A stretch of 64,000 nt of DNA from an uncultured Bacteroidales bacterium (GCA_905234275.1 CAJOHD010000011.1:1-64000), one strand, 5' to 3'. Positions 44,082 to 54,213 are shown, numbered from the stretch's first letter. The notes: a model not told the origin generated them from the sequence alone. Numbers and translations are program-made.

Positions 44082-45446
44082 ATGAAAATGATGAAGCTAA
44101 GAAGGTTTTTTGCTGTATTTGCCATTGTAACTATTTGTTCGTCAACGATATACGCTCAGCAGTCGCAGGTTATCGACAAGATTGTGGCGGTTGTGGGCAA
44201 CAATATCATCATGCAGTCGGATATTGAGGATCAGTATATGCAATTCAGGCTTCAGGGCGGTATCAAAGGAAGCGCTTCTTCAATACGTTGCGAGATTCTC
44301 GAGGACATGCTCTTCCGCAAGCTGATGCTCAACCAGGCAGAACTTGACAGTATTACCGTCACCGATGAGCAGATTGACAGCGAAGTTGACAGATATATCC
44401 GTTATTACATTAGCCAGATTGGCTCACAGGAGAAGCTTGAGAAGTATTACGACAAGGATATAAAGGAAATCAAAAACGACCTTCGTGAGATGCTGAAGGA
44501 GAAGCAGTTGATGGAGGAAGTGCAGCGCAAGATAGTGGAAGGTGTCAATGCCACTCCAAGCGATGTGCGCGAGTTTTACTACAACATCCCGAAGGACTCC
44601 ATCCCGATGGTCAGCGCGCAATACGAGATTGCTGAGCTTGTTAAGAAACCGCCAATCACCCTCGACGAGAAACTGGCAGTGAAAGAGCGTCTTTACGGAC
44701 TTCGCAACCGTATCTTGAAAGGCGAGCGTTTCTCAACCATGGCGTTGCTTTATTCCGAAGACCCTGGCTCGGCTAAAAAAGGCGGTGAGCTCGGTTTCCA
44801 AGGCAGAGGCGAGTTGGTGCCCGAATTTGAAGCGGCAGCCTTCGCTTTGAAAGACGGTGAGATATCGGAAGTGGTTGAAACAGAATACGGCTACCATATC
44901 ATACAGCTCATCGAACGCCGCGGCGATTATATCAACGTGCGCCACATCCTTCTTACCGTGAAAGTGTCGCCAGAAGCACTGCAAACCGCTTATAACGAAC
45001 TGGAATACATAGCCGAGAAAATCAGACAAGATAGTATCACGTTCGACGAAGCGGTCAGGATTCACAGCGACGAGGACGACAAGACGAACGGCGGATACCT
45101 CATTAACCCTAACACAGGAGGCACTTTGTTTGCTGCCGAAGAACTCGACCAGCAGGTGTCGGTGGTGATAAACCGTCTGCAAGTGGGTGAGGTGAGCGAC
45201 CCTGTCCCGATGAAGACGAAAAACGACAAAGACGCATATAGGTTGTTGATAATCAAGAAGAAAACAATGCCGCACAGGGCGAATCTGAAAGATGACTACG
45301 CCTTGATACAGCAATGGACTATGCAGAAACTGCGTCAAGATGCAATAAACAAATGGATTGACGCGAAGTCGAGCAAAGCCTACGTGAAAATCTGCGACGA
45401 CTATAAAGACTGCGATTTTAAATTTGACTGGAATCTAAGAGAATAA
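44082..45446 (+). CDS. SurA-like periplasmic chaperone and isomerase
   Basis: A 454-residue exported protein with a signal peptide ending TIYAQ. A SurA N-domain follows (KIVAVVGNNIIMQSDIED, MLFRKLMLNQAELD). Two parvulin regions follow, near residues 175-285 (AQYEIAELVKKPP, GGELGFQGRGELVPEFEAAAF, YGYHIIQL) and 290-390 (VRHILLTVKVS). It assists outer-membrane protein assembly. An internal ATG at 44091 is an alternative start. MoxR follows 39 bp later. Confidence 0.9.
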   Translation: MKMMKLRRFFAVFAIVTICSSTIYAQQSQVIDKIVAVVGNNIIMQSDIEDQYMQFRLQGGIKGSASSIRCEILEDMLFRKLMLNQAELDSITVTDEQIDSEVDRYIRYYISQIGSQEKLEKYYDKDIKEIKNDLREMLKEKQLMEEVQRKIVEGVNATPSDVREFYYNIPKDSIPMVSAQYEIAELVKKPPITLDEKLAVKERLYGLRNRILKGERFSTMALLYSEDPGSAKKGGELGFQGRGELVPEFEAAAFALKDGEISEVVETEYGYHIIQLIERRGDYINVRHILLTVKVSPEALQTAYNELEYIAEKIRQDSITFDEAVRIHSDEDDKTNGGYLINPNTGGTLFAAEELDQQVSVVINRLQVGEVSDPVPMKTKNDKDAYRLLIIKKKTMPHRANLKDDYALIQQWTMQKLRQDAINKWIDAKSSKAYVKICDDYKDCDFKFDWNLRE

Positions 45447-45460
45447 TTGACAGTTAAAAT

Positions 45461-45485
45461 AACTGACAACTGATAACTGATAACT
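45461..45485. repeat. Heptamer repeat AACTGAC/AACTGAT
   Basis: AACTGAC, AACTGAT, AACTGAT, AACT, running straight into the moxR ATG. It is the fourth heptamer array in the window. A change of copy number would alter the distance between the moxR start and any upstream signal. Confidence 0.65.
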
Positions 45486-46448
45486 ATGTTTTCGAATGAC
45501 GTTGAAGGCGCTAAAGCCCTTGTAAATAAATACGAATCACTGAAGAAAGAGATAGGCAAGGTCATCATCGGACAAAACGAGGTGATTCACGATACCATTT
45601 TGTCGATTTTCTGTCAGGGTCACGTGCTCCTGGTGGGTGTTCCCGGACTTGCAAAGACGTTGTTAATCAACACTATAGGACAAGCTTTGGGCTTGAGCTT
45701 CAACCGTATCCAGTTCACTCCTGATTTGATGCCGAGCGATATCATCGGTACCGAGATTTTAGACGAGTCGCGTCAGTTTAAGTTCGTGAAAGGCCCAGTG
45801 TTTGCTAACATTATCCTCGCTGACGAGATCAACCGTACGCCTCCGAAGACTCAGGCTGCCTTGCTTGAGGCGATGCAGGAGAAGAACGTCACTGTTTCGG
45901 GCAAGACATACAAGCTGAGTGAGCCATTTTTCGTGCTTGCCACGCAGAATCCTATCGAGCAGGAAGGCACCTATCCACTTCCTGAGGCGCAGCTTGACCG
46001 TTTCATGTTCAACCTCATGCTCGATTATCCGTCATACGAAGAAGAAATCGCTGTTGTGAAAAACACCACTGCCGCTATTAATACTAAGGTGGAGGCTGTG
46101 ATGAACGCTGAGGAGATTTTGTATTTCCAGCAGTTGGTGCGTCGCGTGCCAGTGCCTGACAACGTCTATGAATACGCAGTAAATCTCGTTTCCAAGACCC
46201 GTCCAAACACCGAGCGTGGCAGCGAGTTGGCAAATAAATACTTAAGCTGGGGTGCGGGCCCTCGTGCTTCGCAGTATCTCATCATCGGTGCCAAAGCCAA
46301 CGCCTTGATGAGTGGCAAGTTCTCACCCGACATCGAAGACGTGAAAAAAGTAGCGGTGCCAGTTCTCCGACACCGCCTTGTTCGCAACTACACCGCTCAA
46401 GCTGAAGGTATCGGCATTGAGGAGATTATTAGAAATCTTTCGGAATAA
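45486..46448 (+). CDS. MoxR-family AAA+ ATPase
   Basis: A 320-residue ATPase. Walker A is GVPGLAKT (near residue 53), Walker B is IILADEINR (near 112), and the sensor/arginine motifs QNPIEQEGTYPLPEAQLDRF are present. In the Bacteroidota it is usually followed by a DUF58 gene and the Bat proteins (BatA/BatB/BatD) of aerotolerance/envelope stress. Here those genes are absent: after its stop lies a broken T9SS tail and a cargo block. Its last 65 codons have a close copy at 54304-54495. Confidence 0.93.
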   Translation: MFSNDVEGAKALVNKYESLKKEIGKVIIGQNEVIHDTILSIFCQGHVLLVGVPGLAKTLLINTIGQALGLSFNRIQFTPDLMPSDIIGTEILDESRQFKFVKGPVFANIILADEINRTPPKTQAALLEAMQEKNVTVSGKTYKLSEPFFVLATQNPIEQEGTYPLPEAQLDRFMFNLMLDYPSYEEEIAVVKNTTAAINTKVEAVMNAEEILYFQQLVRRVPVPDNVYEYAVNLVSKTRPNTERGSELANKYLSWGAGPRASQYLIIGAKANALMSGKFSPDIEDVKKVAVPVLRHRLVRNYTAQAEGIGIEEIIRNLSE

Positions 46449-46452
46449 CGGT

Positions 46453-46596
46453 TTATTTCTTCACAATTCTTTCCTCATATTTCTTGCCGTCTGCCATCTT
46501 GATTTTCATGATGTACATTCCGGCGTTGAGTTTTGAAATGTCGATTGTTGTTTGCTGCGACGTTTCGAGAAACGTCTCTACGTTGTTTTCAAAACG
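46453..46596 (-). pseudogene. Orphan T9SS sorting-domain fragment
   Basis: The minus strand reads in frame ...NNVETFLETSQQTTIDISKL, then NAGMYIMKIKMADGKKYEER and IVKK and a stop at 46453-46455. A stop at 46597-46599 closes the frame upstream and no signal peptide or body is attached. It is the 3' end of a lost cargo gene, closest to the tail at 55197. The palindrome GACGTTTC-GA-GAAACGTC at 46559-46576 encodes its VETFLETSQ segment. It lies between the moxR stop and the end of the next cargo gene. Confidence 0.75.
46559..46576. repeat. Palindrome GACGTTTC-GA-GAAACGTC
   Basis: Perfect 8-base arms within the orphan T9SS fragment; the sister copy is at 418-435, in the same place within another tail. 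Confidence 0.75.
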
Positions 46597-46599
46597 TTA

Positions 46600-49500
46600 T
46601 CATTTAGTTATCACCAACTTACCTGTTTTCACATAATCGCCGCATCTTACAACATAAGTATAAACACCTATTGTCAAATTGCTAAGGTCAAGGGTTTTAG
46701 CTCCTTTATTGCCGTCGATGCTTGTTTCTAAAACATTGATACCCAATTGGTTGACAATTGTTATTGTTGATTTTGACGTTTTGCTCGGCAAATGATACTC
46801 AAATGTTGCCCAAGTCGTAGCAGGACTCGGATTCACACTCACGTTAAAATCATCATATTCAGTCGTCTGATTGATAGGAGTGGTTTCACTCCTTATATTT
46901 TGTCCTGGTAAAGTGGGACAATCAAACGTATTATAGTCACGCCCAAAATACTCTCTTACTATGGCCTTGGCCAGTGATTTCGAGTTACCCACGCCATTTT
47001 CGGCAATACTTTCCACCATAGATAATTCAGTGCTTGTCATATCGGTAATATCACGGTTTGAATTATACAGGCTTTGGTATAGATTCAGCAGGCTAATATA
47101 ATCGTTGTGGTCTGACAAATAGCTTCCTTGTAGCCCATATATGGTCGGCAGGGCGTCGGCGAGTTTAAAGGCGTTGTCAAAGTCGCCTTCATGAATGAAA
47201 GAGGCAATGGTCATACGATCAGCATAAATGGTATTCATATTGCCCAACCATGTTCGTAATTCCGAATAATCGACCATACTGTCGTGCAAATAGCTTCGTA
47301 CAATATCACCGGCAGCTGAATAGCGTTCACGGGGATCATCGGTAGTTTGGTATATTTTTGCCAATTCAGTTATTTCTTCCGGTGATTTTGTCACATTACC
47401 ACCACCTCCTCCATAGTGTGAATTGCAATTGTTTGAGTATGTTGTGGGTTGTAAAACTATATGTTTGATTTTCGTCAAATCAGGCGTCTCGTTATCGTTA
47501 ATTGAATTATGGTGGTATTTTATATAATAATCGTCATCGTTATAAAAATGATAAACACTACCAGTGAAGGTGTTACCGGCCGGTGATGTCGCAGAACCCT
47601 GTATGGTGTCGATGCCGCCAGTGCCGTGATCTTTTAGCACACAGAAATCGATATCATTACCGAAATTGTCATTACAATTATATGTTAAACCGTCAAACCG
47701 ATTATTGCCATAGGGAACATGATTAACTCCAAAAGCTAAATTGCCACAGGTAAGATTGTCAAACGAATTCAAATAAATGTCATTAATACTCTCTGAATTA
47801 AAAATCCCTATACCATATAAGTCAGACCCCGTATTGTCAAGAATGTTTGTAAACGAGTTTTCTTCAATGCAAAAATCTGTTATATTGTTAGCATAGATAC
47901 CATAATTACAATCATCTCGATTTTTAATGTCAAACTCATTGCCCACTATTGTGGCAAAACCGGTGTTATCTGCAAATATTCCTATCGTATTGTTGATGAA
48001 GATAGAGTTTTCAACTAAAAACGAATGTGTGTTGTTGCCTGAACTCGATGAATATATGCCATTGTTAAAATTAGTAAAAGTACTGCGGTTCAAACCGGAA
48101 TCGGGACATGGTGTGGGGTATCCTTCCTCACAAAACGCCGTTACATTAAATCCGGCATCATTTGCGTATATGCCCATGCATTCTTGAGACACACCTGTAA
48201 CAGTCGGAATCACCGAAAAGTCGCAACCTTGAAAAGCAACGCCATTAACACCGGAGATATTGATGTGTTTGCTGAAAGTTTCACTTCCACAATAATCATC
48301 GTCTATTATAAAAGAGCAATTTGTGAAATTGCCATAATAATCCACTTCTACACCGCTAACAGGGTGGTGATTGGTGTATGGAGGGGCAACAAGCGACACT
48401 GCATTATTACGGAAGACAGCATCAGTGGCCTGTATGATGCCACCTGAATGGCTTTTACTGCCTGGCCTATCCAACGTGACCGCACATTTGGCGTTTTCAA
48501 TTGTAGCGCCATTTTGCAATCGCAAAAACCCTTGTAGAAATTGTCCATTACCTAGAGGGAATTGATGCTGATTGCTGTTACCCCAAACTTCAATGCCTTT
48601 CCACAGATAGTCGGTATTATGGCACAATGTCGTAAGTGTTGACCCATCGACTATCAGCTTTCCACCTCTGTCTACAATTATACCGCAAGTTTCGTCTTTG
48701 AAACGCAGGAACGATGATTCGATTCTCAACGTTGCGCCATCGTTTACTTTTATAATGCCCCTAACCACTCTGTTATATCCGTTCCATACCGTTAAGCTGT
48801 TGATCTGTATATCGTCAATTGCAGGCTCAATCAGTGCCAATGGATTTGCGTATCCATCGGGAATTATAACATTATTGCCCATTATTATGTTTTGCGCTCC
48901 ATTGGCATTGATATAGGCATGATTTGATATGCGCAGTTCAGCACTATCTCTCACTATCAACAAACCATTTCCCCGTATGTTAAGTGACGAGCAGTCGTCC
49001 ATTTGGAAAATAGTGCCGCTTTTTACCACAATAGCGGCATTGTTTTCGACCATACAAGACGAGCGCTCGCTGAAATGAATCTTTGAATTGGATAACGAAT
49101 CGAGTACTATTCTTGCTGTTGTATCAAGATGAATACTCACGTCTGGTTTGATGGTGAAAGTTGTTGGCGAGGCAAAAACTTTCTGATCGTTAAACGTTAT
49201 CGGATCGGTCATTCTTGTGGCTGTTAAGCCTTGTGCAAGTAATAAAGTTTTTCCGGGTTTGACATTAAGTGAATAGCCTGACGTTGTTGGTATTTCGTTT
49301 AACACTATGCTGTCAGAGCACCAGCGGACATCGTTATCAATATCAACATCATCAAAACGGATTTTAACTTTAATATTGCCATTGGCAGTGTTTTCTTCTA
49401 TTATTTCTATAGATATGCCATTTAAATAATTGGCTCTTACGTTTTTATTATCAAGATAAGGTTCTTCATAGCTGACCATATTTACCATGGTAGCTGTAGA

Positions 49501-51126
49501 TGGATTTGTTGATATTCCAATTTTATTGATACTATCCAACTTAAATATATGTGAGTTTTTACCCATTGCATATAAATGATAATGGTAATTATTGCCTATT
49601 TTTTCAACAAAATTGTTCATCTGATCATCATAGGTCAAAACTTCATCATCATTACAGTTATAAGCATACTTTTCTTCATCACCTCCTCCTGTTAATGGAT
49701 TTGGCTGGTTTTTTATGAATGCATGTGTTTCTTCCCATTGTACACAATAATTGAATGTTGAATTAGATTCATATGATCTTTCATAAAAACCATTGGCGGC
49801 AAGAGGTCTAGTGTAGCCACCAAAACCTCCGTAAACATCCAGATAATCATCTGACACTCTTATGTTTTTATCAATTTGGATATATGCCATTAATCCTCCA
49901 GGAAAACTATCAATACAATCATAATCTAATTCATAGTGCCAAACATCAAACATACTATTATTGTAATATCTGCCAGCATGATTTTCCAACCAAATCCATT
50001 CTGGATACTCTTTTTCTTCATCAATAAATGGCAGTTTTATTCTCAAAGCATCACCAGTTGTCATAAAATCACGTAAAACATAAATACCATTACATGTATT
50101 AATATCTATATCCCCATTAACTTCTGTGATTCCATCTGCAGCTCTTGCAGAAATGTCATATGTATTATATGCGGATTTCCAGCCTAACCTCTGTCTATCC
50201 CAGCCATTACAACATTGCAAGGAACTGCCACTTAAACCAAGCATCCCCCATCCTCCAATAAAGGGTATAAAATAATCCAATTGTTTTCCTCCACCAGCTG
50301 TATGAAAATTATTGCTCCCAAGTAATCCATGCGCATATTCGTGTCTAATAATTGTTGTGGGAATCCGCTCTAATGTGCCAACATTAATACAAAAATCCAC
50401 GCCATAACCAAATAAATCCATATTTGTGCTTCCAACATATCCAGTGTTATTCATGATTTTCTCATTTTTAATTCTATTTCTCCATATTACAACAATACAA
50501 TCAAATTTGCGAGGATTATCAATACTGGGTGTTATCTTTACCTCACCATAGCCCGTTTTTGTCCAGTTATCAAAATAACTAATACTGTTATAACCATGTG
50601 CTGTAATAGGACCAGTTGCCATTTCTTGATTGATTTTATTGAATAAAATAGTTTCAGCGATATTGCCAGTAGCTGCTGTATATGTATAACCATCACTCTC
50701 TTTAATTTTAAATATACTGTTATTGTTATTACCTTTGATCAAATAATCGCCTAAGATAGTATAGTTATCAAAAGAAGCTTCTCTATAATATTTGGTAACA
50801 GAACCACAACATTGATTGTTAATAATCTCATTATCAAACAATTGATCACACCATATGGGATATTCTCCCTTAGGCCATGCAGTAGTTCCATTGGGTTTAG
50901 GGTCCATGTTAGGATGTAAATCGTATTCGATTTCTGCAAATATAAGTAATACACGTAAGGTGCCATTAGGTGAAAAATCACATCCATATCTGCTGTCATA
51001 TGTTATATCATCTCTATTATGGGTGTTTGTTGGCAAAACATCTTCATTGATGCATTCGTCTATTAAGTATTGGGCATTACATAGTGAAGATAATACACAA
51101 AAAACTAATAATAAAACCTCTTTCAT
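46600..51126 (-). CDS. Large secreted M6-like metalloprotease with beta-helix and T9SS tail
   Basis: A 1508-residue exported protein. The signal peptide ends SLCNAQ. A gluzincin-type motif HEYAHGLLGSNNFH (His262) and the later GGWGMLG resemble the M6 immune-inhibitor-A family, in which HExxH binds zinc. After about residue 620 come right-handed parallel beta-helix repeats (for example GIYANDAGFNVTAF, GIFADNTGFATIVGNEF), then a T9SS tail (VSVNPSPATTWATFEYHL ... GVYTYVVRCGDYVKTGKLVITK). It is the largest gene in the block between the two moxR ends. Base composition is lower in GC than in the housekeeping genes. It is 1 bp after the 51128 gene and so is in its operon. Confidence 0.82.
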   Translation of the reverse strand: MKEVLLLVFCVLSSLCNAQYLIDECINEDVLPTNTHNRDDITYDSRYGCDFSPNGTLRVLLIFAEIEYDLHPNMDPKPNGTTAWPKGEYPIWCDQLFDNEIINNQCCGSVTKYYREASFDNYTILGDYLIKGNNNNSIFKIKESDGYTYTAATGNIAETILFNKINQEMATGPITAHGYNSISYFDNWTKTGYGEVKITPSIDNPRKFDCIVVIWRNRIKNEKIMNNTGYVGSTNMDLFGYGVDFCINVGTLERIPTTIIRHEYAHGLLGSNNFHTAGGGKQLDYFIPFIGGWGMLGLSGSSLQCCNGWDRQRLGWKSAYNTYDISARAADGITEVNGDIDINTCNGIYVLRDFMTTGDALRIKLPFIDEEKEYPEWIWLENHAGRYYNNSMFDVWHYELDYDCIDSFPGGLMAYIQIDKNIRVSDDYLDVYGGFGGYTRPLAANGFYERSYESNSTFNYCVQWEETHAFIKNQPNPLTGGGDEEKYAYNCNDDEVLTYDDQMNNFVEKIGNNYHYHLYAMGKNSHIFKLDSINKIGISTNPSTATMVNMVSYEEPYLDNKNVRANYLNGISIEIIEENTANGNIKVKIRFDDVDIDNDVRWCSDSIVLNEIPTTSGYSLNVKPGKTLLLAQGLTATRMTDPITFNDQKVFASPTTFTIKPDVSIHLDTTARIVLDSLSNSKIHFSERSSCMVENNAAIVVKSGTIFQMDDCSSLNIRGNGLLIVRDSAELRISNHAYINANGAQNIIMGNNVIIPDGYANPLALIEPAIDDIQINSLTVWNGYNRVVRGIIKVNDGATLRIESSFLRFKDETCGIIVDRGGKLIVDGSTLTTLCHNTDYLWKGIEVWGNSNQHQFPLGNGQFLQGFLRLQNGATIENAKCAVTLDRPGSKSHSGGIIQATDAVFRNNAVSLVAPPYTNHHPVSGVEVDYYGNFTNCSFIIDDDYCGSETFSKHINISGVNGVAFQGCDFSVIPTVTGVSQECMGIYANDAGFNVTAFCEEGYPTPCPDSGLNRSTFTNFNNGIYSSSSGNNTHSFLVENSIFINNTIGIFADNTGFATIVGNEFDIKNRDDCNYGIYANNITDFCIEENSFTNILDNTGSDLYGIGIFNSESINDIYLNSFDNLTCGNLAFGVNHVPYGNNRFDGLTYNCNDNFGNDIDFCVLKDHGTGGIDTIQGSATSPAGNTFTGSVYHFYNDDDYYIKYHHNSINDNETPDLTKIKHIVLQPTTYSNNCNSHYGGGGGNVTKSPEEITELAKIYQTTDDPRERYSAAGDIVRSYLHDSMVDYSELRTWLGNMNTIYADRMTIASFIHEGDFDNAFKLADALPTIYGLQGSYLSDHNDYISLLNLYQSLYNSNRDITDMTSTELSMVESIAENGVGNSKSLAKAIVREYFGRDYNTFDCPTLPGQNIRSETTPINQTTEYDDFNVSVNPSPATTWATFEYHLPSKTSKSTITIVNQLGINVLETSIDGNKGAKTLDLSNLTIGVYTYVVRCGDYVKTGKLVITK

Positions 51127-51127
51127 A

Positions 51128-52006
51128 TTATTCTGTTATTATGATTTTAATGTGTTGGTGTTTTTCAGCAGATAAAACTTCCAATATATAACATCCACTA
51201 GGCATATCATTTGTTTCTAAAAACATGGTTTGTTCCCCTTGAGAAACAGTGCCATTAAACATCTTTTTTACTATTTTACCAGATAAATCTTTAAGCAAAA
51301 TTTCAATATTTTGTTGCTGAGTGGACATCAACGACAGATAAGTATTGTCTTTTGCCGGATTCGGGTAAACATCTAATGATAAGGATTCACCAATAGTCTC
51401 AATAATACTATTGTGTTGTCTCAACAAATTTACTTTCATTGGGAAATAACATCCTGCATATAATGCATTGAACCATGACCAATTTTGTTCATCATGTTCA
51501 TCGTATGGTGGTTGGGGACCTGTAGAATTTATATTTAATATGAACCAACCATAATAATCATATATCAAATTACCCTCCAAATCGTGGTCTCCACTATAGA
51601 GGTTTTCCAATGTAGCATGCGTTATAGGTGGATAATTTCCGACAATGGTATTAAACAACTCCTTATCCCAGCTAACTGTTATGGGAAAATCCCAAGTGGT
51701 GGCATGTACAAGTATATTTGTGAAATCTGTAGTAAATGGAATCGCAATCACTTTTGAGAGCATGCCATTCTCCAAAACAAAATATACCTGAAAAACATCA
51801 GGGTTTATTTCAAATTGCCCCTCTCCAAACTCTTCATCAACACCTAAAGTGGCATTATCATCTTGTATAAACCATACAGTATCAGATATTCCCGAGCCTA
51901 TAGTAAAAATCATCGGAAAAGTCCAATTGTTTTGGGCTTTAGCAAATACACAGCATGCAAGTAGTATCAGTAAAAATAGTTTGTTTTTTGATAAAGTTGT
52001 TTTCAT
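51128..52006 (-). CDS. Secreted T9SS cargo protein of unknown function
   Basis: A 292-residue exported protein with a signal peptide ending VFAKAQ and a clear T9SS tail (DVYPNPAKDNTYLSL ... SGCYILEVLSAEKHQHIKIIITE). The central region (NNWTFPMIFTIGSGISDTVWF, ATTWDFPITVSWDKELF) is seen in other T9SS cargo but has no known role. The -7 box TATCTTTG (52038-52045 minus) starts the operon that continues into the M6-like gene. Confidence 0.8.
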   Translation of the reverse strand: MKTTLSKNKLFLLILLACCVFAKAQNNWTFPMIFTIGSGISDTVWFIQDDNATLGVDEEFGEGQFEINPDVFQVYFVLENGMLSKVIAIPFTTDFTNILVHATTWDFPITVSWDKELFNTIVGNYPPITHATLENLYSGDHDLEGNLIYDYYGWFILNINSTGPQPPYDEHDEQNWSWFNALYAGCYFPMKVNLLRQHNSIIETIGESLSLDVYPNPAKDNTYLSLMSTQQQNIEILLKDLSGKIVKKMFNGTVSQGEQTMFLETNDMPSGCYILEVLSAEKHQHIKIIITE

Positions 52007-52081
52007 GGCATTATTGTTTTAGGTTGTTATACATCTGCAAAGATAGTATTTTTTATAGAAAACCATAAAAAATTTCTAATC

Positions 52082-52459
52082 TTAATCTGTTACATCAAAC
52101 TCACCATAATATTCATCACCATCTGTAAAGGTGAAAACGACCACGTAGTGTCCTGCCGACGGGATGTAATACATATAACCAGTCGGGGTTTCAGAGTATT
52201 CAAGGTCCAACGTCATCCCCGAGGCATCGGTTACTTTGATCCAAACATGCCCGATGTCGGTGAGGAAATTAATGGTTAAATAGTGGTCTTTGATGGACGC
52301 GGCAATGGATGAAGACCGGTCAACGCCGCTTTGGCCGGAAGTCTTTATAATACTTATAGGTGTATTGTCCTCAATACATTTCTGTAAGCAGTTTGCACTG
52401 CCAAATAGTGTTGAAAGCACAAGGCCAAACAGCACAATAATTGTTTTAATTTTTGTCAT
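52082..52459 (-). CDS. Small exported protein, DUF3244-like
   Basis: A 125-residue protein with a signal peptide (ending about SANC or shortly after) and a single beta-sandwich domain: HYLTINFLTDIGHVWIKVTDASG and SAGHYVVVFTFTDGDEYYGEFDVTD. The pattern fits the DUF3244 family of small secreted Bacteroidota proteins. An ATG at 52489 lies inside the -7 box TAAATTTG, so ATG 52459 is chosen. The TPR regulator is the next gene upstream. Confidence 0.65.
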   Translation of the reverse strand: MTKIKTIIVLFGLVLSTLFGSANCLQKCIEDNTPISIIKTSGQSGVDRSSSIAASIKDHYLTINFLTDIGHVWIKVTDASGMTLDLEYSETPTGYMYYIPSAGHYVVVFTFTDGDEYYGEFDVTD

Positions 52460-52565
52460 CGTATTAATGTTATAATTGTCAACATGCAAATTTATAACAT
52501 TAAATAGTCGACAATTTTAGTTATGTGTTGGAAAAATGTTGGAATTTTAAGAGCAAGTGTTGCCG

Positions 52566-54209
52566 TTAAGTATATAATATCGAAATAATATAATCAGATA
52601 GATTGTCCTTGATATCTAATTGTTTTTCAACTTTTCTAACCTGCTTTTTTATTGCATAATATGTCCGATGTCTCAACGTTGCGATCTGTTTTTCGTTCAA
52701 TCCGAGTAATAACAAATAACAGATTAAAAGGTCGTTGTTGTTGAGATCGGAACATTTGCTAAATAAAACAGCATCAAAGTTTTCACTGTATTTCAATACT
52801 GCTGAGTGAAGGTCCGTTATAATGTCATCTGATAATGATATGTTGTATTTGTAATAATTGTCACGCGCAGATAGGTTAAGCTGGCCAACCATTGAAAAAA
52901 TATCTTTACAAACGGGTTCGCTCAAAAGAGATTCACGTTTTTTCTGGGCACTATTGTGGCTTTCCAATAAAAGTTTGTTGGTTCTTAATCTTATATATAC
53001 AAAAATTGCTATTCCCAATACAAATAATGTGCATAATATTATAACAATTCTCTTACTATGAGTTACATCGTTTTGTCCTTTATAAAAATAATTTTGGAAA
53101 AGAGAAGCCAGCCGTGATATATTTACATAATTGTCGTATTGTTGAGAAGTGTTGTCGGCAAGATAAGCAGAATACTCATAAGATTTTACAGTATCGCCCA
53201 AATATAAATAAATGTTGCGCAAATACTCGGCAGGAGCACATTTTGACAAGAAATCTTTTTTCTTATAAAAAACCTTTTCAAAATAATACATGGCGGAGTC
53301 GTATGCCTTCTCTTTATAATAAATGTAGCCCACAGAAATATAGCGTGTTACAACTTCGTCCTCGTTATCGGTTTGAGCTATAATACGTTTTAAATGCGGA
53401 AAAATAGAGTCGCCGTTTTTATCCAAACTATACAATAGCAATGAGGTGCTGGCAACTATATCACGATAAATCCGAGTATTACTGTCAGACAAATTTTCCT
53501 TAGCCAAATTATAATAGTATAATGCTGTATCCGCCTGTTTCAGAACATCATATTCTACTCCCAGTTTGTATAAGAATATCGAAACACCGTATTTGGACGT
53601 TGATTTGATTTTACAATAATGTAACGCTTTTTTATAACAATATATAGTCTGTTCTGGCATAATTTGATCTGAGAACAACTCGCCTAATCTTCCATACGTT
53701 AACGCCATAAACTTCGCCTTATATCCCACGAGGTCCTTCTCCTCAAAATGGTTTTCCATAATATCCAACGTCGTTAGATATTCCTTGCAGGCATCGACAA
53801 CGCTGTCGTTTTCATAAAAACCCACTCCGTTCATGTAATGCGAACGGGCCGAAAGCATGGCGAAGGCGTCGTTGTTCGGATAACAGGCGTAAAGACTGTC
53901 GAAAAACCGCACAGCGGTTTGTATAGGCGCATGCGGATTGTTGGTTTTGAAAAGAGCCTCGGAAATTAGGAGAGATTGATAGTTGGCGTTGAATGTGGAG
54001 GAGATTTCTCCGCTCCCTTCGGTCGGTCGAAATGACGTGAGGCTCATCAACGCCGAATCAGCGTCGGTTTGCATCAAACTATCAATCTGTAAGAGATTAT
54101 CGTCAAACGTGAAAGGCAACTGCTGTTCGGCAACAGGTTTTTGCTGCTTCTCGCTTGCGGGAAGCAGAACCGAAAACAATATCACCGATATGACAAAAAC
54201 CCTTTTCAC
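52566..54209 (-). CDS. Membrane-anchored TPR regulator with HTH-like end
   Basis: A 547-residue protein with an N-terminal hydrophobic signal (VFVISVILFSVLLPAS), TPR repeats (about 120-370: AIYCYKKALHYCK-like units, ADTALYYYNLAKENL, AYDSAMYYFEKVF), a transmembrane helix (about 405-425), a coiled coil, and a C-terminal helix-turn-helix-like region (LNNNDLLICYLLLLGLNEKQIATLRHRTYYAIKKQV). It is a paralog of 3162 and 58772. The start is taken as GTG 54209; the -7 box TATATTTG ends only 4 bases before it, so the message may be leaderless. Part of a repeat (54001-54037) is in frame near residue 60. It heads the run of cargo genes on this strand. Confidence 0.75.
   Translation of the reverse strand: MKRVFVISVILFSVLLPASEKQQKPVAEQQLPFTFDDNLLQIDSLMQTDADSALMSLTSFRPTEGSGEISSTFNANYQSLLISEALFKTNNPHAPIQTAVRFFDSLYACYPNNDAFAMLSARSHYMNGVGFYENDSVVDACKEYLTTLDIMENHFEEKDLVGYKAKFMALTYGRLGELFSDQIMPEQTIYCYKKALHYCKIKSTSKYGVSIFLYKLGVEYDVLKQADTALYYYNLAKENLSDSNTRIYRDIVASTSLLLYSLDKNGDSIFPHLKRIIAQTDNEDEVVTRYISVGYIYYKEKAYDSAMYYFEKVFYKKKDFLSKCAPAEYLRNIYLYLGDTVKSYEYSAYLADNTSQQYDNYVNISRLASLFQNYFYKGQNDVTHSKRIVIILCTLFVLGIAIFVYIRLRTNKLLLESHNSAQKKRESLLSEPVCKDIFSMVGQLNLSARDNYYKYNISLSDDIITDLHSAVLKYSENFDAVLFSKCSDLNNNDLLICYLLLLGLNEKQIATLRHRTYYAIKKQVRKVEKQLDIKDNLSDYIISILYT
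54001..54037. repeat. Short repeat element inside the TPR regulator gene
   Basis: GAGATTTCTCCGCTCCC then TTCGGTCGGTCGAAATGACG: one half of the 114 bp element family, in frame as TSFRPTEGSGEIS near the N-terminus of the 52566-54209 product. Confidence 0.75.
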
Positions 54210-54213
54210 GATG

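Noticed and set aside
44733..45338. A 201-codon minus-strand frame inside the SurA-like gene
   Set aside because: Shadow of a conserved coding region; no start context and His/Phe-rich nonsense composition.
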